The notes under the pieces are model-generated. The model made no database searches, was not told the DNA's origin, and saw only the letters and a program-made list of their open reading frames with translations. Below are positions 53,291-63,803 of a DNA stretch of 64,000 bases, piece by piece. The stretch lies in contig NC_066512.1 of assembly GCF_024679095.1 (NCBI RefSeq), positions 19,481,289-19,545,288 of the forward strand. Direction: 5' to 3'. How positions within the stretch are numbered: the first letter of the stretch is position 1; each line of letters begins with the position of its first letter. This DNA comes from Eriocheir sinensis (Eukaryota; Arthropoda; Malacostraca; Decapoda; Varunidae). The translations under genes were made by a program, and so were the position numbers.

Positions 53291-53689
53291 ACCTCCCCAT
53301 TATTACTACTCCACCTCGGGCACCACCTTATGACAGGAAACGGGGGAAAGGAGGAAAAAAAACACTAAAACACAGGAAGAAAACAAAGGGAAACAGTTAC
53401 CCGGAAAGAAGGAAAATGGGAATAAAAATGCTGAAAAAGGAGGAAGGAGTCGTAGTTTGGGCGGCATGGGAGCGCTGACAGTGAAGGAGTGACAGGATGA
53501 CGGACAGACACTCAGGGCTAAGAGAATGGGAGTCGTGACACCAGACGCGGACGACCACTAATCTTGGGTGACAGTAATGAAGGGAAGGAAAATAATATAA
53601 TCGGGCTGGCTTGTGAGTGGACTGGTAAGAACACGTATATATCTTGATTTTGTTGTTGTGTTTGTTGTTTTTATGGGTGGTGGTGGTGT

Positions 53690-53990
53690 GATTTTCTTGC
53701 TGTTTTGATTTGGCTTTCTTCTTCTTTTCTTTTTTTTTTTTGTTTTTCTTTCTTTTTTGTTTCTTATTTTTTTCTTCGTCTTCTTGTTCTTATTTTTCTT
53801 CTTCTTCCTGTTCTTCTACTTCTTTTTCTTACTTTCTTTCTTCTTCATCATCAACGTCATCATCTTTTTCTTCTTTGCCCTCATTTTTTTTACTTCCTTT
53901 CTTCCTTCCCTCCTTTCTTCTTTCTTTCTTTCTTTCTTCTTCTTCTTCTTCATCATCACCATCATCGTCATCGTGTTCTTCTTTATCCTC
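53690..53990. repeat. (CTT)n-rich T tract
   Basis: CTT, TTTC and T-run low complexity, ending in CATCATCATC-like triplets. 53,291-53,689 is unique DNA without a recognisable gene. Confidence 0.85.
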
Positions 53991-54374
53991 ATTACAACAT
54001 TATTTCACTCTCGCTATATAAAAAAAAAAACTCCTTTGATTTCCTTTCATGTCATTCACGTCTTCACTTTTTTCTGCCTCATTTCCACATCGTCAGGTCG
54101 GCAATCAATACGTAAAGCAGACTGAAAACCTTACCGATACCTGCTCACCCAAACACATACCCCCCCCAACACCCACCCATCCATCCAACCCCAACCCCTC
54201 CCATCCACTCACACACTCCAACACCTTCCCTCCCCCCCCCACACAGACAGTCAAGCAAGTTTACAACCGCGGAAGCTCGTAACTCAGGGTCTGTGGGTGG
54301 CTGCAGCTCGCTAGGTCTTAAATCCAACAGCGGAGAAAGGCAGGACGTCAACGGGTATGAGAATGTGTTAGTTG
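53991..54374. other. Unique DNA with C-rich stretch
   Basis: C/A-rich at 54,155-54,245. No supported gene. Confidence 0.5.
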
Positions 54375-54670
54375 TGTGTGCCGCCGAAGGGAAGGTGAGT
54401 AGGAAAGGGTGTGAGAGGTGGGTGGGTTGATGAAGTGGAGGAAAGAGAGATAGAGGAGAGGAGGGAGAGGTTAGAAGGGAGGGTGAGTGTAGAAAATAGT
54501 GTGTGAGGTGGGTGATTTGATGAAGTGGAGGGAAGAGAAATAGAGGAGAGGAGGGAGAGGTTAGACGGAGGGTGAGTAGGAAAGGGTGTGAGAGGTGGGT
54601 GTGTTGATGAAGTAGAGGTAAGAAAAAGAGAGACAGAGGAGAGGAGGGAGAGAGAGGTCAGAAGGAAGGG
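54375..54670. repeat. ~89-bp tandem array, 3 copies
   Basis: TTGATGAAGT starts at 54,427, 54,517 and 54,604 (spacings 90 and 87), preceded in each copy by GTGTGAGAGGTGGGTG or a variant. Purine-rich. Confidence 0.92.
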
Positions 54671-54904
54671 TCAGTGTTGGAAAGGGTGAGAGAGTTAATG
54701 GAAAGTAAAGAGAATGGAGAGGCCGGCGTGGTGAAGGGAGTAAGGTGAGAGTGGGAAATGAGGTGAAAGAGATGAGAAGATACAGCAGAGTTTCTTCATC
54801 TTTTGGGTTCATGGACGAGTTTCAGCAAGTTCGTGAATCTGGAGTATAAAAGAAATTGTTCCCACTTTTCTTAATGTTAATGGTGCTCCCGTTTTATAGC
54901 TGCC

Positions 54905-55005
54905 CACTCCTCCCCCCCTCTTTCCTGTCTTCTGCTACTCTTCCGCTACCTGTCACCCTCTCTCCCTGTCTCCCTCAAGTCCTTACTATGCTTTCTCACT
55001 CTGAC
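54905..55005. repeat. Solitary copy of the 154-bp satellite
   Basis: TGCTACTCTTCCGCTACCTG at 54,933 is followed by a diverged CTCTCTCCCTGTC and CTTACTATGCTT, the same order as in the array at 51.9-52.6 kb. Same strand, 2.35 kb after the last array copy. Confidence 0.85.
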
Positions 55006-55351
55006 TGTCTCTAATCCCTAATCCTGCATAATTCGAATAAATAACAGATTTTACGGATTGTCGAAAAAAGGGAAGATCCTCTATAGTCCTCCACCACTCA
55101 GCCTGTGCTCGGTCCGCCACGCCCCGTGAACGGGTGGTGGACGTCCTCAAGCCCCTGGCCAGACCTAAGGGCAGCTTCCCGCTCAGGGTCGGGGACATCG
55201 TGGCGTGAGGTCACTCCAAGTTTAGGTCAGGGAGCTTGGCTTGAATCTCAAGTTTAACTTATAGCTGAGCTTAAATGGAAAAAATAACTTCAACTTAGCT
55301 CAACAGCTGATAAAGTATGAAAATGTTTCCTGGCAAAAGAATTATTTTTTA

Positions 55352-55749
55352 AATGGACCGTATTGGCTATACAGGCAGCGCCACATGTGGCCACTCAACT
55401 CCAACCTGTCCTTTCCATAGAGTTCAAGTTATAGACTAGAGTGCGTCTGAGGCTGTCTCAGGGATACACGGCCATGAGGCCGCCGTCGCCCCAAGACGAT
55501 GATTGCACACACTTCACTCCTACCCGATTTCAGTTTTTCTCCATGTCAAAGAGTAGATTCAGGAAATCGGGTAGGAGTAAAGTGTGAGCAGTCGTTGGCT
55601 AGGAACGGTGGCGGCACCAAAGCCTTATATCCTGAAGGCAGCCTTAGACGCACTCTAGTACATAACTTGAGTTCTATGGAAAGTACTGCTTTGACAGTTT
55701 ACCGAGTGGTCACGTGTGGCGCTGCCTGTTATAGACAATACGGTCCATT
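55352..55749. mobile_element. 398-bp foldback/MITE-like element
   Basis: The ends AATGGACCGTATT (55,352) and AATACGGTCCATT (ending 55,749) are exact inverted repeats. The symmetry continues almost without break inward: CAGGCAGCGCCACA against TGTGGCGCTGCCTG, then TAGAGTGCGTCT against AGACGCACTCTA, then CTACCCGATTTC against GAAATCGGGTAG. The whole element is one hairpin with arms of about 180 bp and a loop of about 30 bp. No transposase. I cannot define a target duplication, so the superfamily is open. Confidence 0.88.
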
Positions 55750-55859
55750 GCAGAATTTCAACACTTCAGTGTCTGAATATGTAGTAATACTACTTTATCA
55801 ATGTTAAATGATGATTTACTGAAGAAATATAGGCATAATTAGGAAATGTTTATAATGAT

Positions 55860-55990
55860 AAAGGTTACGGTTATCATCCGCGCAAGGTGATATTCTTTTT
55901 CTTTCTCGAATGTAAACAACAACACGCGTTTCTTTTCTTCTTCCTTATTCCCGGCACGACGACAAGTAGCTATGGCGACTGGCGAGTAAG
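55860..55990 (+). promoter_or_regulatory. Candidate 5' end with start codon and donor
   Basis: CpG-containing, pyrimidine-rich leader (TTTCTTTTCTTCTTCCTTA, CGGCACGACGACAAG) followed by ATGGCGACTGGCGA|GTAAGG (ATG at about 55,973). The ATG is in good context, and the frame stops at once unless GTAAGG is used as a donor. This looks like the first coding exon of a plus-strand gene. The next acceptor (56,028) leaves an intron of only about 41 bp, which is too short, so the true partner exon is unknown. Confidence 0.3.
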
Positions 55991-56028
55991 GACCTCAGAG
56001 CTTCCCTAACCAGACTCCACATTCACAG

Positions 56029-56141
56029 GCCAACCCTACAGGACTGCTGGGCAGCTACACCCTCAGCCCCAACACAGCCTTCCAAGCCTTCAAGTGTACG
56101 GAAACCTTCCTGCAGAAGTCGGGGGCAACTCGACTGGGGAG
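56029..56141 (+). other. Candidate internal exon
   Basis: A good acceptor (CCAGACTCCACATTCACAG) and a canonical donor (GGGGAG|GTATGT) bound 113 bp. One frame reads NPTGLLGSYTLSPNTAFQAF and continues KCTETFLQKSG with GC-rich third positions. Another frame would continue from the preceding MATGE exon. Neither peptide is one I know. It lies upstream of the Mutator-like pseudogene, in the same orientation. Confidence 0.35.
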
Positions 56142-56412
56142 GTATGTTTGGTGACAGAACGACAAGCAAAAACAACACCTGATAGCAACCACCACTGACG
56201 GGGCTCTGGAGGCTGTGGTCCCACAGCCTAAATAGCCCCATAAAATACCCAAGAAGAAGAAGTCACTTCTCCCAAGAGGAAGAAGGGGACCCTGCGAGAA
56301 AATGGAGCCTATACCTTGTCCCCGTACTCCCAGGCTCCCAACCCAGCTGTGTTGATACACAAAAGAGCATCGTCCCGCTTAGACTGGCTTTTTTTTTTCT
56401 ATCAATAATTGA

Positions 56413-57195
56413 AAATGCCTAGGAGGAAGAGGAACGTGGCAAGGCTCCACAGAGATAGCAGAGCCTGGAGAGAGATTAAAGGCATCACGAAGCTCAGATG
56501 GATCTGTACCCTCGACGTCTGGTTTCACACCTGCAGCCTGTGCACCTGCCTCAGTAGACCAAGAATTTCTCGAAGTTTCAGTGCAGTCAACTCTTGAGAA
56601 AAGGGAGGCACTGATACGAGAGGTCAGAGGCGTGATCTCACATCAGGTAAGTGACGACTACAACATAGTTATATCTTAGAAGACCATTCAAAATGCGTTT
56701 GCTGCTGCAGAGCCTGTGTGTAACAAATTTTTTGGTGTACTTGAACTGGTTGTATCTTCTTGTGACACAGGTGTTGAAGTGAAGTGTCGTGTCTGTGACA
56801 ATGTGCAGTTTGATAACCGGGCTGAGGAGTAAGTGGGTGGGACTAATGCTGCTTTAGTGTTTTACTGTCTTGAGCATGGCTTAGGGTACAGTGGTTATTC
56901 TGATCTAGTTTCGTATATGAAAATTCACCCTTTGAGCTCTACATCTTTTTATAAAATAAAAGAGAAGACCACAACTGAAATTCTCAGGAAGTACTCTGAA
57001 AAGGTAGAACTGGTGCAAAGATGTGTTTTCCACCGTTATGAAGAACTAGACTCCAGCCGTGATAACACAGGTGTACTGAATGTAGATGTTACATGTGATG
57101 GGACTTGGCTTACTAGAGGACACAAAAGTCACATTGGCCTTGTGGCAGTTATTAAATGTGAAACTGGATTCGTGAGGAAACTGCTTTCTCGATAA
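56413..57195 (+). pseudogene. Mutator-like transposase, N-terminal half, broken
   Basis: In order: a basic start MPRRKRNVARLHRDSR (56,413); after a frameshift near 56,470, a Ser-rich linker; EKREALIREVRGVI; a stop at 56,677-56,679; VEVKCRVCDN, a Cys-x2-Cys zinc-binding-like pair; a stop at 56,830-56,832; NAALVFYCLEHGLGYSGYSD; then VLNVDVTCDGTWLTRGHKSH, which fits the (V)D(V)(S/T)xDGTWxxRG block of the Mutator-like transposase family found in many arthropod genomes, whose first Asp is thought to be catalytic. The sequence ends at 57,195, so the C-terminal half is missing. Two stops plus a frameshift make it inactive. Confidence 0.75.
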
Positions 57196-57518
57196 CCCCC
57201 AGTGGTGAGGTGCGCTAAGCGCCAGCAAAGGCTCACTGGGTAAATAACTATGGCATTGATTTCTGGGCATCTGTGTAGGGATGCATTGAAGTACTTTCAT
57301 GCCAAAAATCAAAGATGTAGGGTAAAAAGAAACAGAGTTATTACTAAATAAACAAACTTATCCTTTTTTTGGCTCCTGAAAATTTAGATTTTGCTATCAA
57401 AAAAATTCATGGTGCCTTTATTTATGGATGGATCTTTATGAAACAAACTTCCTTTTCAAAGTCATAGTAATAGCAACAAACTGACGATCTTTTTTTTTAG
57501 TATGAATAGTTTTATTTT
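57196..57518. other. AT-rich DNA with a short hairpin
   Basis: CCCAGTG (57,198) pairs with CACTGGG (ending 57,240) around an inner GCGCT-A-AGCGC palindrome. The rest is AT-rich and empty. Confidence 0.4.
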
Positions 57519-58427
57519 TTAATTAAAGAAAAAAAAGTATGACATCATCATCATTTCATCGACGCCTGCTCCTAGGAGCTCCCACCAGGGGATGGCCACG
57601 GCAGAAGAGTTTCCATCTTTATCTAGACACTCCCTCCTTGCCTGCTCAAAGTTTCTCAAGGATCTTTCACCCCTCTCCCTAATGTACTCCTGCACCCTAT
57701 CTCTCCATTTCACTGGAGGTCATCCTCTAACATTCTCTCCCTCCATCTCACTCACATACACCTTTCTGGTCATCTCGCTCTCCTCCATTCGCTCCATGTG
57801 GCCAAACCACTTTAAAGTCTGTCGCTTCATTTCTTCCACCACTCCACACTTCTTCCTTTCACCCACGTGACACATTACAAAATGCTCATACACACTTTCA
57901 TTACTCATTCCATTCATTCTACTCACACCACATGCACTCCTCAAATAACTCATTTCCACTGCCTGCACACTAGACCTCTGGCGTTCATTCCAGGCCCATG
58001 TTTCACTTGCATATGTGAGGGTTGGTACTATTACTGTATTTCTCAAATCCCTCTTTACCTCCATGCTCACACTTCTGCCATTCATGATTCATCCCAAAGA
58101 CCTTACCACCCTTCTTCCTTGCAATGCCCTTTCTCTTGTCTCTCCCTCCGTACCACCATGCTTACACATAACTGATCCAAGGTACTTAAACTCATTGACC
58201 TCCTCCATCTCTTCACCATTCAAAATTATTTTGCATTCTTTTTCACATTCAATTCCCACTCTATATGGGCATACAAAATCTACAACCTCACTTCTACGTC
58301 ACTCACAAACCATCACTTTACTTTTGTTGAGATTTACTTTCAGCCTTTTCCTTTTACAGACACTATCAAAAACACTGACCAAATTTTGTAAGTCACTTTC
58401 ATTTTCTGCAAGTATGAAAGTATGACC
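57519..58427 (-). mobile_element. LINE reverse transcriptase C-terminal fragment (minus strand)
   Basis: One reading frame of about 300 codons is recognisable from about 58,425 down to 57,519: LAENESDLQNLVSVFDSVCK, KVNLNKSKVMV, LNGEEMEEVNEFKYLGSVMC, VIVPTLTYASETWAWNERQR, WFGHMERMEE, PPVKWRDRVQEYIRERGER, QARRECLDK, then GAGVDEM near the end. These are the post-palm region and C-terminal domain of an endonuclease-type non-LTR element; the exact clade (RTE-, I- or Jockey-like) I cannot fix. The YADD site lies just beyond the 5' truncation. Three in-frame TGA stops (near 58,300, at 58,089-58,091 and 57,720-57,722) each stand where an Arg CGA would fit. Confidence 0.9.
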
Positions 58428-58774
58428 TATATGGAAAAACCGAGATCGTCATGTAATTAGGAAAGGATTGAAATAGGTACTAAATGCTGTAAAGCCATGA
58501 TCATTGGTGAAAAAGTAAAAGAGATACATATAAGAAAAAGAAAATACATCTAATAGATAGGCAAAGAAGGTCCCCTGGTAGTGGGAAGGGCTATGAAGAC
58601 CAGGAAAATTGTGGGGTAAAAGGAGGTATTGCAATGATGCTGTCTACCTGAAACGAAGCGTTTCTGTGATCTACTTACATAGTTATTAAAAATCCAAAGT
58701 AAGAGGTAAAGGAGAAATAGTAAGAAAGTTAGTTTCTCCATATACCTATGTTTACTCTTTCTATTCCCTCACAG

Positions 58775-58976
58775 CCAACTGGAACAGAACTCGACCAGCC
58801 CAGGGTAACACAGCTTGTCCTGCGACCAATTGCACCGTTATTACCTCCTACACCTCCTCAGCTTACTTGCTCACCAAATTGTGCCAACACCAGAGAGGGT
58901 TTAGCCATCTACGAGGAGGCAGTTGCAGCATACAAGAGAATGAGCGCTGCATACGTTAAAGCATTAGAAAACCAAA
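58775..58976 (+). CDS. Internal coding exon of unknown gene
   Basis: Strong acceptor (TTTCTATTCCCTCACAG) at 58,774 and donor (CCAAA|GTAAGA) after 58,976. The 202-bp exon is fully open in phase 0 for 67 codons plus one base. Reading in: TELDQPRVTQLVLRPIAP, then a Pro-rich stretch, a Cys pair, then a predicted helix EGLAIYEEAVAAYKRMSAAY, ending in VKALENQ. Splicing to the acceptor at 61,018 gives ...ENQNKWSMAA and a stop. The Pro-rich linker and C-terminal helix resemble accessory DNA-binding proteins of transposons, for example the Myb/SANT-like protein of PIF/Harbinger, but I see no Myb domain, so this is inference from context. It might also be a host gene. Confidence 0.5.
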
Positions 58977-59017
58977 GTAAGACGTATAGGAAAACTAGTA
59001 TCACTGAGAAAGATATA

Positions 59018-60556
<1,539 letters not shown>

Positions 60557-60785
60557 ATATATGCACTATTAAAGTAAACAGCAGTTTTGCGTTGTTCTCT
60601 TTATAAATTGTTTTTCTATTTCACGCACTGTGATGCAGTCTTCTGCTTGAAGGTAACACAGATTCATTGAGCAATGGATCTGCGCTACCTTCAACCAGAA
60701 GACCACGTCACAGTGCGTGAAATAGAAAACAACTTATAAAGAGAACAACGCAAAATCTGCTGTTCACTTTAATAATACACATATG
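60557..60785. mobile_element. ~230-bp hairpin MITE inside (TA)n
   Basis: CTATTAAAGTAAACAGCAG (about 60,566) is answered by CTGCTGTTCACTTTAATA (to about 60,774). The symmetry runs on through GCGTTGTTCTCTTTATAA against TTATAAAGAGAACAACGC and CACGCACTGTG against CACAGTGCGTG. Arms are about 100 bp with a very short loop near 60,672. Non-coding. It is flanked by (TA)n on both sides. Confidence 0.85.
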
Positions 60786-60788
60786 TTA

Positions 60789-60789
60789 A

Positions 60790-60855
<66 letters not shown>
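60789..60855. repeat. (TA)n microsatellite
   Basis: TA repeats with one TG interruption near 60,813. Confidence 0.97.
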
Positions 60856-60860
<5 letters not shown>

Positions 60861-61018
60861 TTAAAATACACATTATAATTATGAAGTCATGCTTGGTACC
60901 TGGACACCACTTTACAGCTTGATTGATCTCCGCACCACACATATGTGCTTCTTGCTGTTTCCTGCTTAAGTCATTTTACAAGAATGTCATTTGGACTGAA
61001 GTTTTGTTTTCTTTCCAG

Positions 61019-61042
61019 ATAAGTGGTCCATGGCTGCCTGAT
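61019..61042 (+). CDS. Candidate terminal exon, pairs with 58,775-58,976
   Basis: A textbook acceptor (TTTTGTTTTCTTTCCAG) ends at 61,018. With the single base left over from the exon at 58,775-58,976, the frame reads NKWSMAA then TGA at about 61,039-61,041. If entered in phase 0 it would read ISGPWLPDED and stop instead. AT-rich sequence follows, as expected of a 3' UTR. The intron (58,977-61,018) contains the pogo-like element and the hairpin MITE. Confidence 0.4.
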
Positions 61043-61179
61043 GAAGACTAACAATTGTATAAGCTAAAAAATATATATTTTGCATTGCATTTTAAGTGAA
61101 TTTGGTTATTTGTTCATCCTCCTGAAAATTTTTTTTTGCATTACCTAATTGGTAATGTTATTATTGTAATGTTTAAGGG

Positions 61180-61345
61180 GTCCAGCCGAAGAGCCATGAG
61201 TCCCAGAGGAAGGTAATGGTCAGGCATTCCCGTAGATCCCCCATGCATGGTTGACGTGTTGCTTGAAGATGTGTCAAGTTGTACAGGCTGATATGGATTC
61301 AGGGCTCAGCACTGGGAAGGCAAAAAAAAAAAAAAATAAATAAAT
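61180..61345 (+). mobile_element. Possible retroposon 3' end with A-rich tail
   Basis: A GC-balanced segment (GGGGTCCAGCCGAAGAGCC ... CAGCACTGGGAAGG) lies in AT-rich DNA and ends in a run of 15 A's followed by AAAT repeats (61,322-61,360). This is the shape of a SINE or LINE 3' end. I see no pol III boxes and cannot name the family. Confidence 0.35.
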
Positions 61346-61360
61346 AAAAAAATAAAAAAA

Positions 61361-61865
61361 TAGCATTGATTATAAATATTACAAAAAAACACAAGAAAAT
61401 AAAATCTGCAAAAGAATTACTCAAATATCCAATAGATAATTGTAATGGAATACATTTGCATGTAAAAATATTGGAGTGATTAAAATCATAAAGATGAAAA
61501 GTTGCCAAAGTTGCACCGTCTATTTGGAAAGACCAAAATAATTACTGGAAATGGTGGTTGCAGAACACTTCCCTGAAACGTGTTCCATTTGCTGCATCCT
61601 GTGGCAGCTGTACTGTAGAAATGAGACGAGACATAATATATTCGACGTTTTATAAATATTTGTGCAATATCATTCCGTTATATGGTACATTTACTAGCAC
61701 TTTCAACAATCTCGACATGAACTATGATTCTTGGGAGATTAATAGATTACCTGTTTTGGAGGGAAACTAGACATGAAATCATTCTAAATATAGGTAAGAA
61801 AAGATTTCCCCTATTGTCACCAGTTTTGGGCACTTCATGTCTGGGCAACATGCAGACAAATGGGT
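61361..61865. other. AT-rich DNA without recognisable gene
   Basis: No supported feature. If the models on either side hold, this is the space between two convergent 3' ends. Confidence 0.5.
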
Positions 61866-62090
61866 TTAGCTGAAGATAATTCTGGTTGAATGTATACCTT
61901 CTTGATGTTCATCTTCAACCTCATTGATGTCATCCACATCTGCAACATTTGCATCTGGCAGCTGAATATTCCTCTTCTTGCATATGTTGTGAAGCAGAGC
62001 ACATGCAAGGATCACTTGACAGGTTTTTTCAGGGTTGAGCCGGACTTCACCATGGAGGGCATGGAACCGGCGTTTCAGTTGGCGTATTCC
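61866..62090 (-). pseudogene. HARBI1-like (DDE_Tnp_4) transposase C-terminus
   Basis: The minus strand from 62,090 to a TAA at 61,866-61,868 reads 74 codons: GIRQLKRRFHALHGEVRLNP, EKTCQVILACALLHNICKKR, NIQLPDANVADVDDINEV, and ends STRIIFS. The order (L)KxRFxxLH, then PE(K/R), then (I/V)xACAxLHNI, is diagnostic of PIF/Harbinger transposases. The catalytic Glu normally lies just upstream of the KRRF block. Here the frame meets TGA (62,091-62,093) and TAA (62,100-62,102), so either an intron boundary or decay removes it. The tail and stop are intact. The rest of the roughly 350-400-residue protein is not visible upstream. Confidence 0.8.
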
Positions 62091-62235
62091 TCAGTTAGGT
62101 TAAAACGTAAATAAATTTAATAAGTACTGGCGGAGGAACTTACTTACTTTACTTTATTGATTCATTTGGGCAATGTCTATAATTGTTATCAAATATATTT
62201 TGGGATAACCAGTTTAATTTATGTTGGGTTTAAGT

Positions 62236-62700
62236 TGGGTCGTGTTACTCTACATGTACACCCATATGACAGACAATTCTTACATTCGTCTTTTGCTCTT
62301 CATTGAGTCTTTTCCCCAGTACATAAATCCATTTAGAAATGGATGGATGTACTTGGGTTATATGAAAATTCACTGCGTCAGCTTTGTTAGGTTACGTTAC
62401 TCTACATGTACACCCATATGACACAACTTTTAAACTCTTTTACTCTTCATTGAGTCTTTTCCCCAGTACATAAATCCATTTAGAAATGTGTGTATGTACT
62501 TGGGTTATATGAAAATTCATTGCATCAGCTTTGTTAGGTTGTGTTACTCTACATGTACACCCATATGACAGACAATTCTTAAATTCCTCTTTTGCTCTTC
62601 ATTGAGTCTTTTCCCCACCACATAAATCCATTGCAAATGGATACATGTGTTTGGGGAGAAGACCCCCAAGGCATGGTTATATGAAAATTCACTGCTTCAA
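62236..62700. repeat. ~150-bp tandem array, 3 copies
   Basis: GTTACTCTACATGTACACCC starts at 62,244, 62,396 and 62,543 (spacings 152 and 147). Each copy also has CTCTTCATTGAGTCTTTTCC and TTATATGAAAATTCA. AT-rich, unlike the other arrays, and it occupies the place where the upstream part of the Harbinger transposase would be expected. Confidence 0.94.
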
Positions 62701-62834
62701 TTTTATGTTAGGTTACATGTTGGATCGTTAAAGATACATCAAAGCTCATAATAAAAAAAAAAAAATCTCTTGAATGAGAAATATGTCTGCAGATATTCGC
62801 TTAATAATTACCATCAAATTTCCCCACAATGAAC

Positions 62835-63132
62835 TTACCTGTTGTATGCTGTCTGGCTGTCAGTCCGAGGCTGAGGGAAGGGAGTCAACAGATACCGTCG
62901 GCACGATCCAGTCTATAACGTTTCACTAGTTTTCAACTTCTGCGTCACTCAGATTATTCAGAACGTGTCTTCGGCCATCTTGACGAATGAAGTTCGACTT
63001 TTAGACGGCTCCCGCCCCGACTCCGCTGTCCCCTCAGTTAAGCTCAACTCATGAGGGATAAGATGAAGAATAAAGTTTAACTCGCCCTGAAGTCCATCTT
63101 AGCGGTTTAAGATTTTTTGTAAATCCCGGCCC
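62835..63132 (-). promoter_or_regulatory. Candidate 5' exon/promoter and Harbinger-like terminus
   Basis: On the minus strand, CATACAACAG|GTAAGTTC gives a strong donor at about 62,837. About 150 bp upstream is TCAAGATGGCCGAAG, a YY1-like initiator with an ATG whose frame stops after six codons. At the outer edge, read inward, is GGGCCGGGATTTAC followed by repeated TTAA-containing motifs, a shape I associate with PIF/Harbinger ends. This could be the 5' untranslated exon of the HARBI1-like gene or of a host gene. Confidence 0.3.
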
Positions 63133-63660
63133 AGGTAATATACAGTGCAATATCATCAAGTGGTGTCTTTTAGCATAGCTTCTCGTCCCTGGAAGTCAAG
63201 AGGAGAGTCTGAGGCCTTCACTAGAGTATAAAAAAAGGTACTCCATTTCAACAGGTCAAAAACTACTGGTATGGAGCAAGAATGGAGGAAAGAGAGCAGA
63301 GGGAGAGGAATGATGGAGGAAGGGAGGGAGGGAGTGAGGAAAGGAATGAAGGATGGAGGGCGGCGGGGTGCTTGCGGGGGCTGCAGGTGTCCTGAGAACC
63401 TCCGCGTGTGCCGCCACTTTCCTTTTTTTTTTTTTTTTTTTTTATTTAACGGCGAGTCACGAGGCTGTAATGGACGAGAGAGAGAGAGAGGGAGAGAGAA
63501 CCAGCAACCACAGAACTCCCTTCCCCCACTCTCTCTCACTCTCCCCCCCATAACCCCCCCCCCCCAACACACACAACGCCCCCCACACGCACACAAAACA
63601 AACACACGCACCCGGCCATATATTTACCTGTTACTCCTATAGGTATTGTTGATTGTTGCA
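63133..63660. other. Unique DNA with poly-T and C-rich stretch
   Basis: Purine-rich at 63,270-63,360, T run of about 20 at 63,423-63,443, C runs near 63,545-63,565. No supported gene. Confidence 0.5.
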
Positions 63661-63803
63661 AGTTTGTATATCTATCGTTCGCCGGCCACACACGAGTCCC
63701 ATACACGCTGTTTTATTTTCCCTTCCTCCGCGGATCGTCGAAAATTACAACCGCAGAGGAGACCAAATCGACGCCGCCGCTTCTCCCGACGTTGTAACAC
63801 CGG
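63661..63803 (+). other. Candidate exon ending at a strong donor
   Basis: CpG-rich sequence with an open frame (PPRIVENYNRRGDQIDAAAS, then PDVVTP) ends exactly in phase 0 at CACCG|GTGAGT. It could be a coding exon, or a 5' UTR exon of a gene continuing past the window edge. The upstream limit is unclear: CCTTCCTCCG is pyrimidine-rich, and an AG acceptor lies at about 63,756. Confidence 0.35.

Noticed and set aside
54986..55198. 70-codon minus-strand frame
   Set aside because: Unique sequence, but no motif; it overlaps the orphan satellite copy at its 3' end.
55499..55807. 102-codon plus frame
   Set aside because: It lies mostly inside the foldback element; its openness follows from the inverted repeat and it has no domain.
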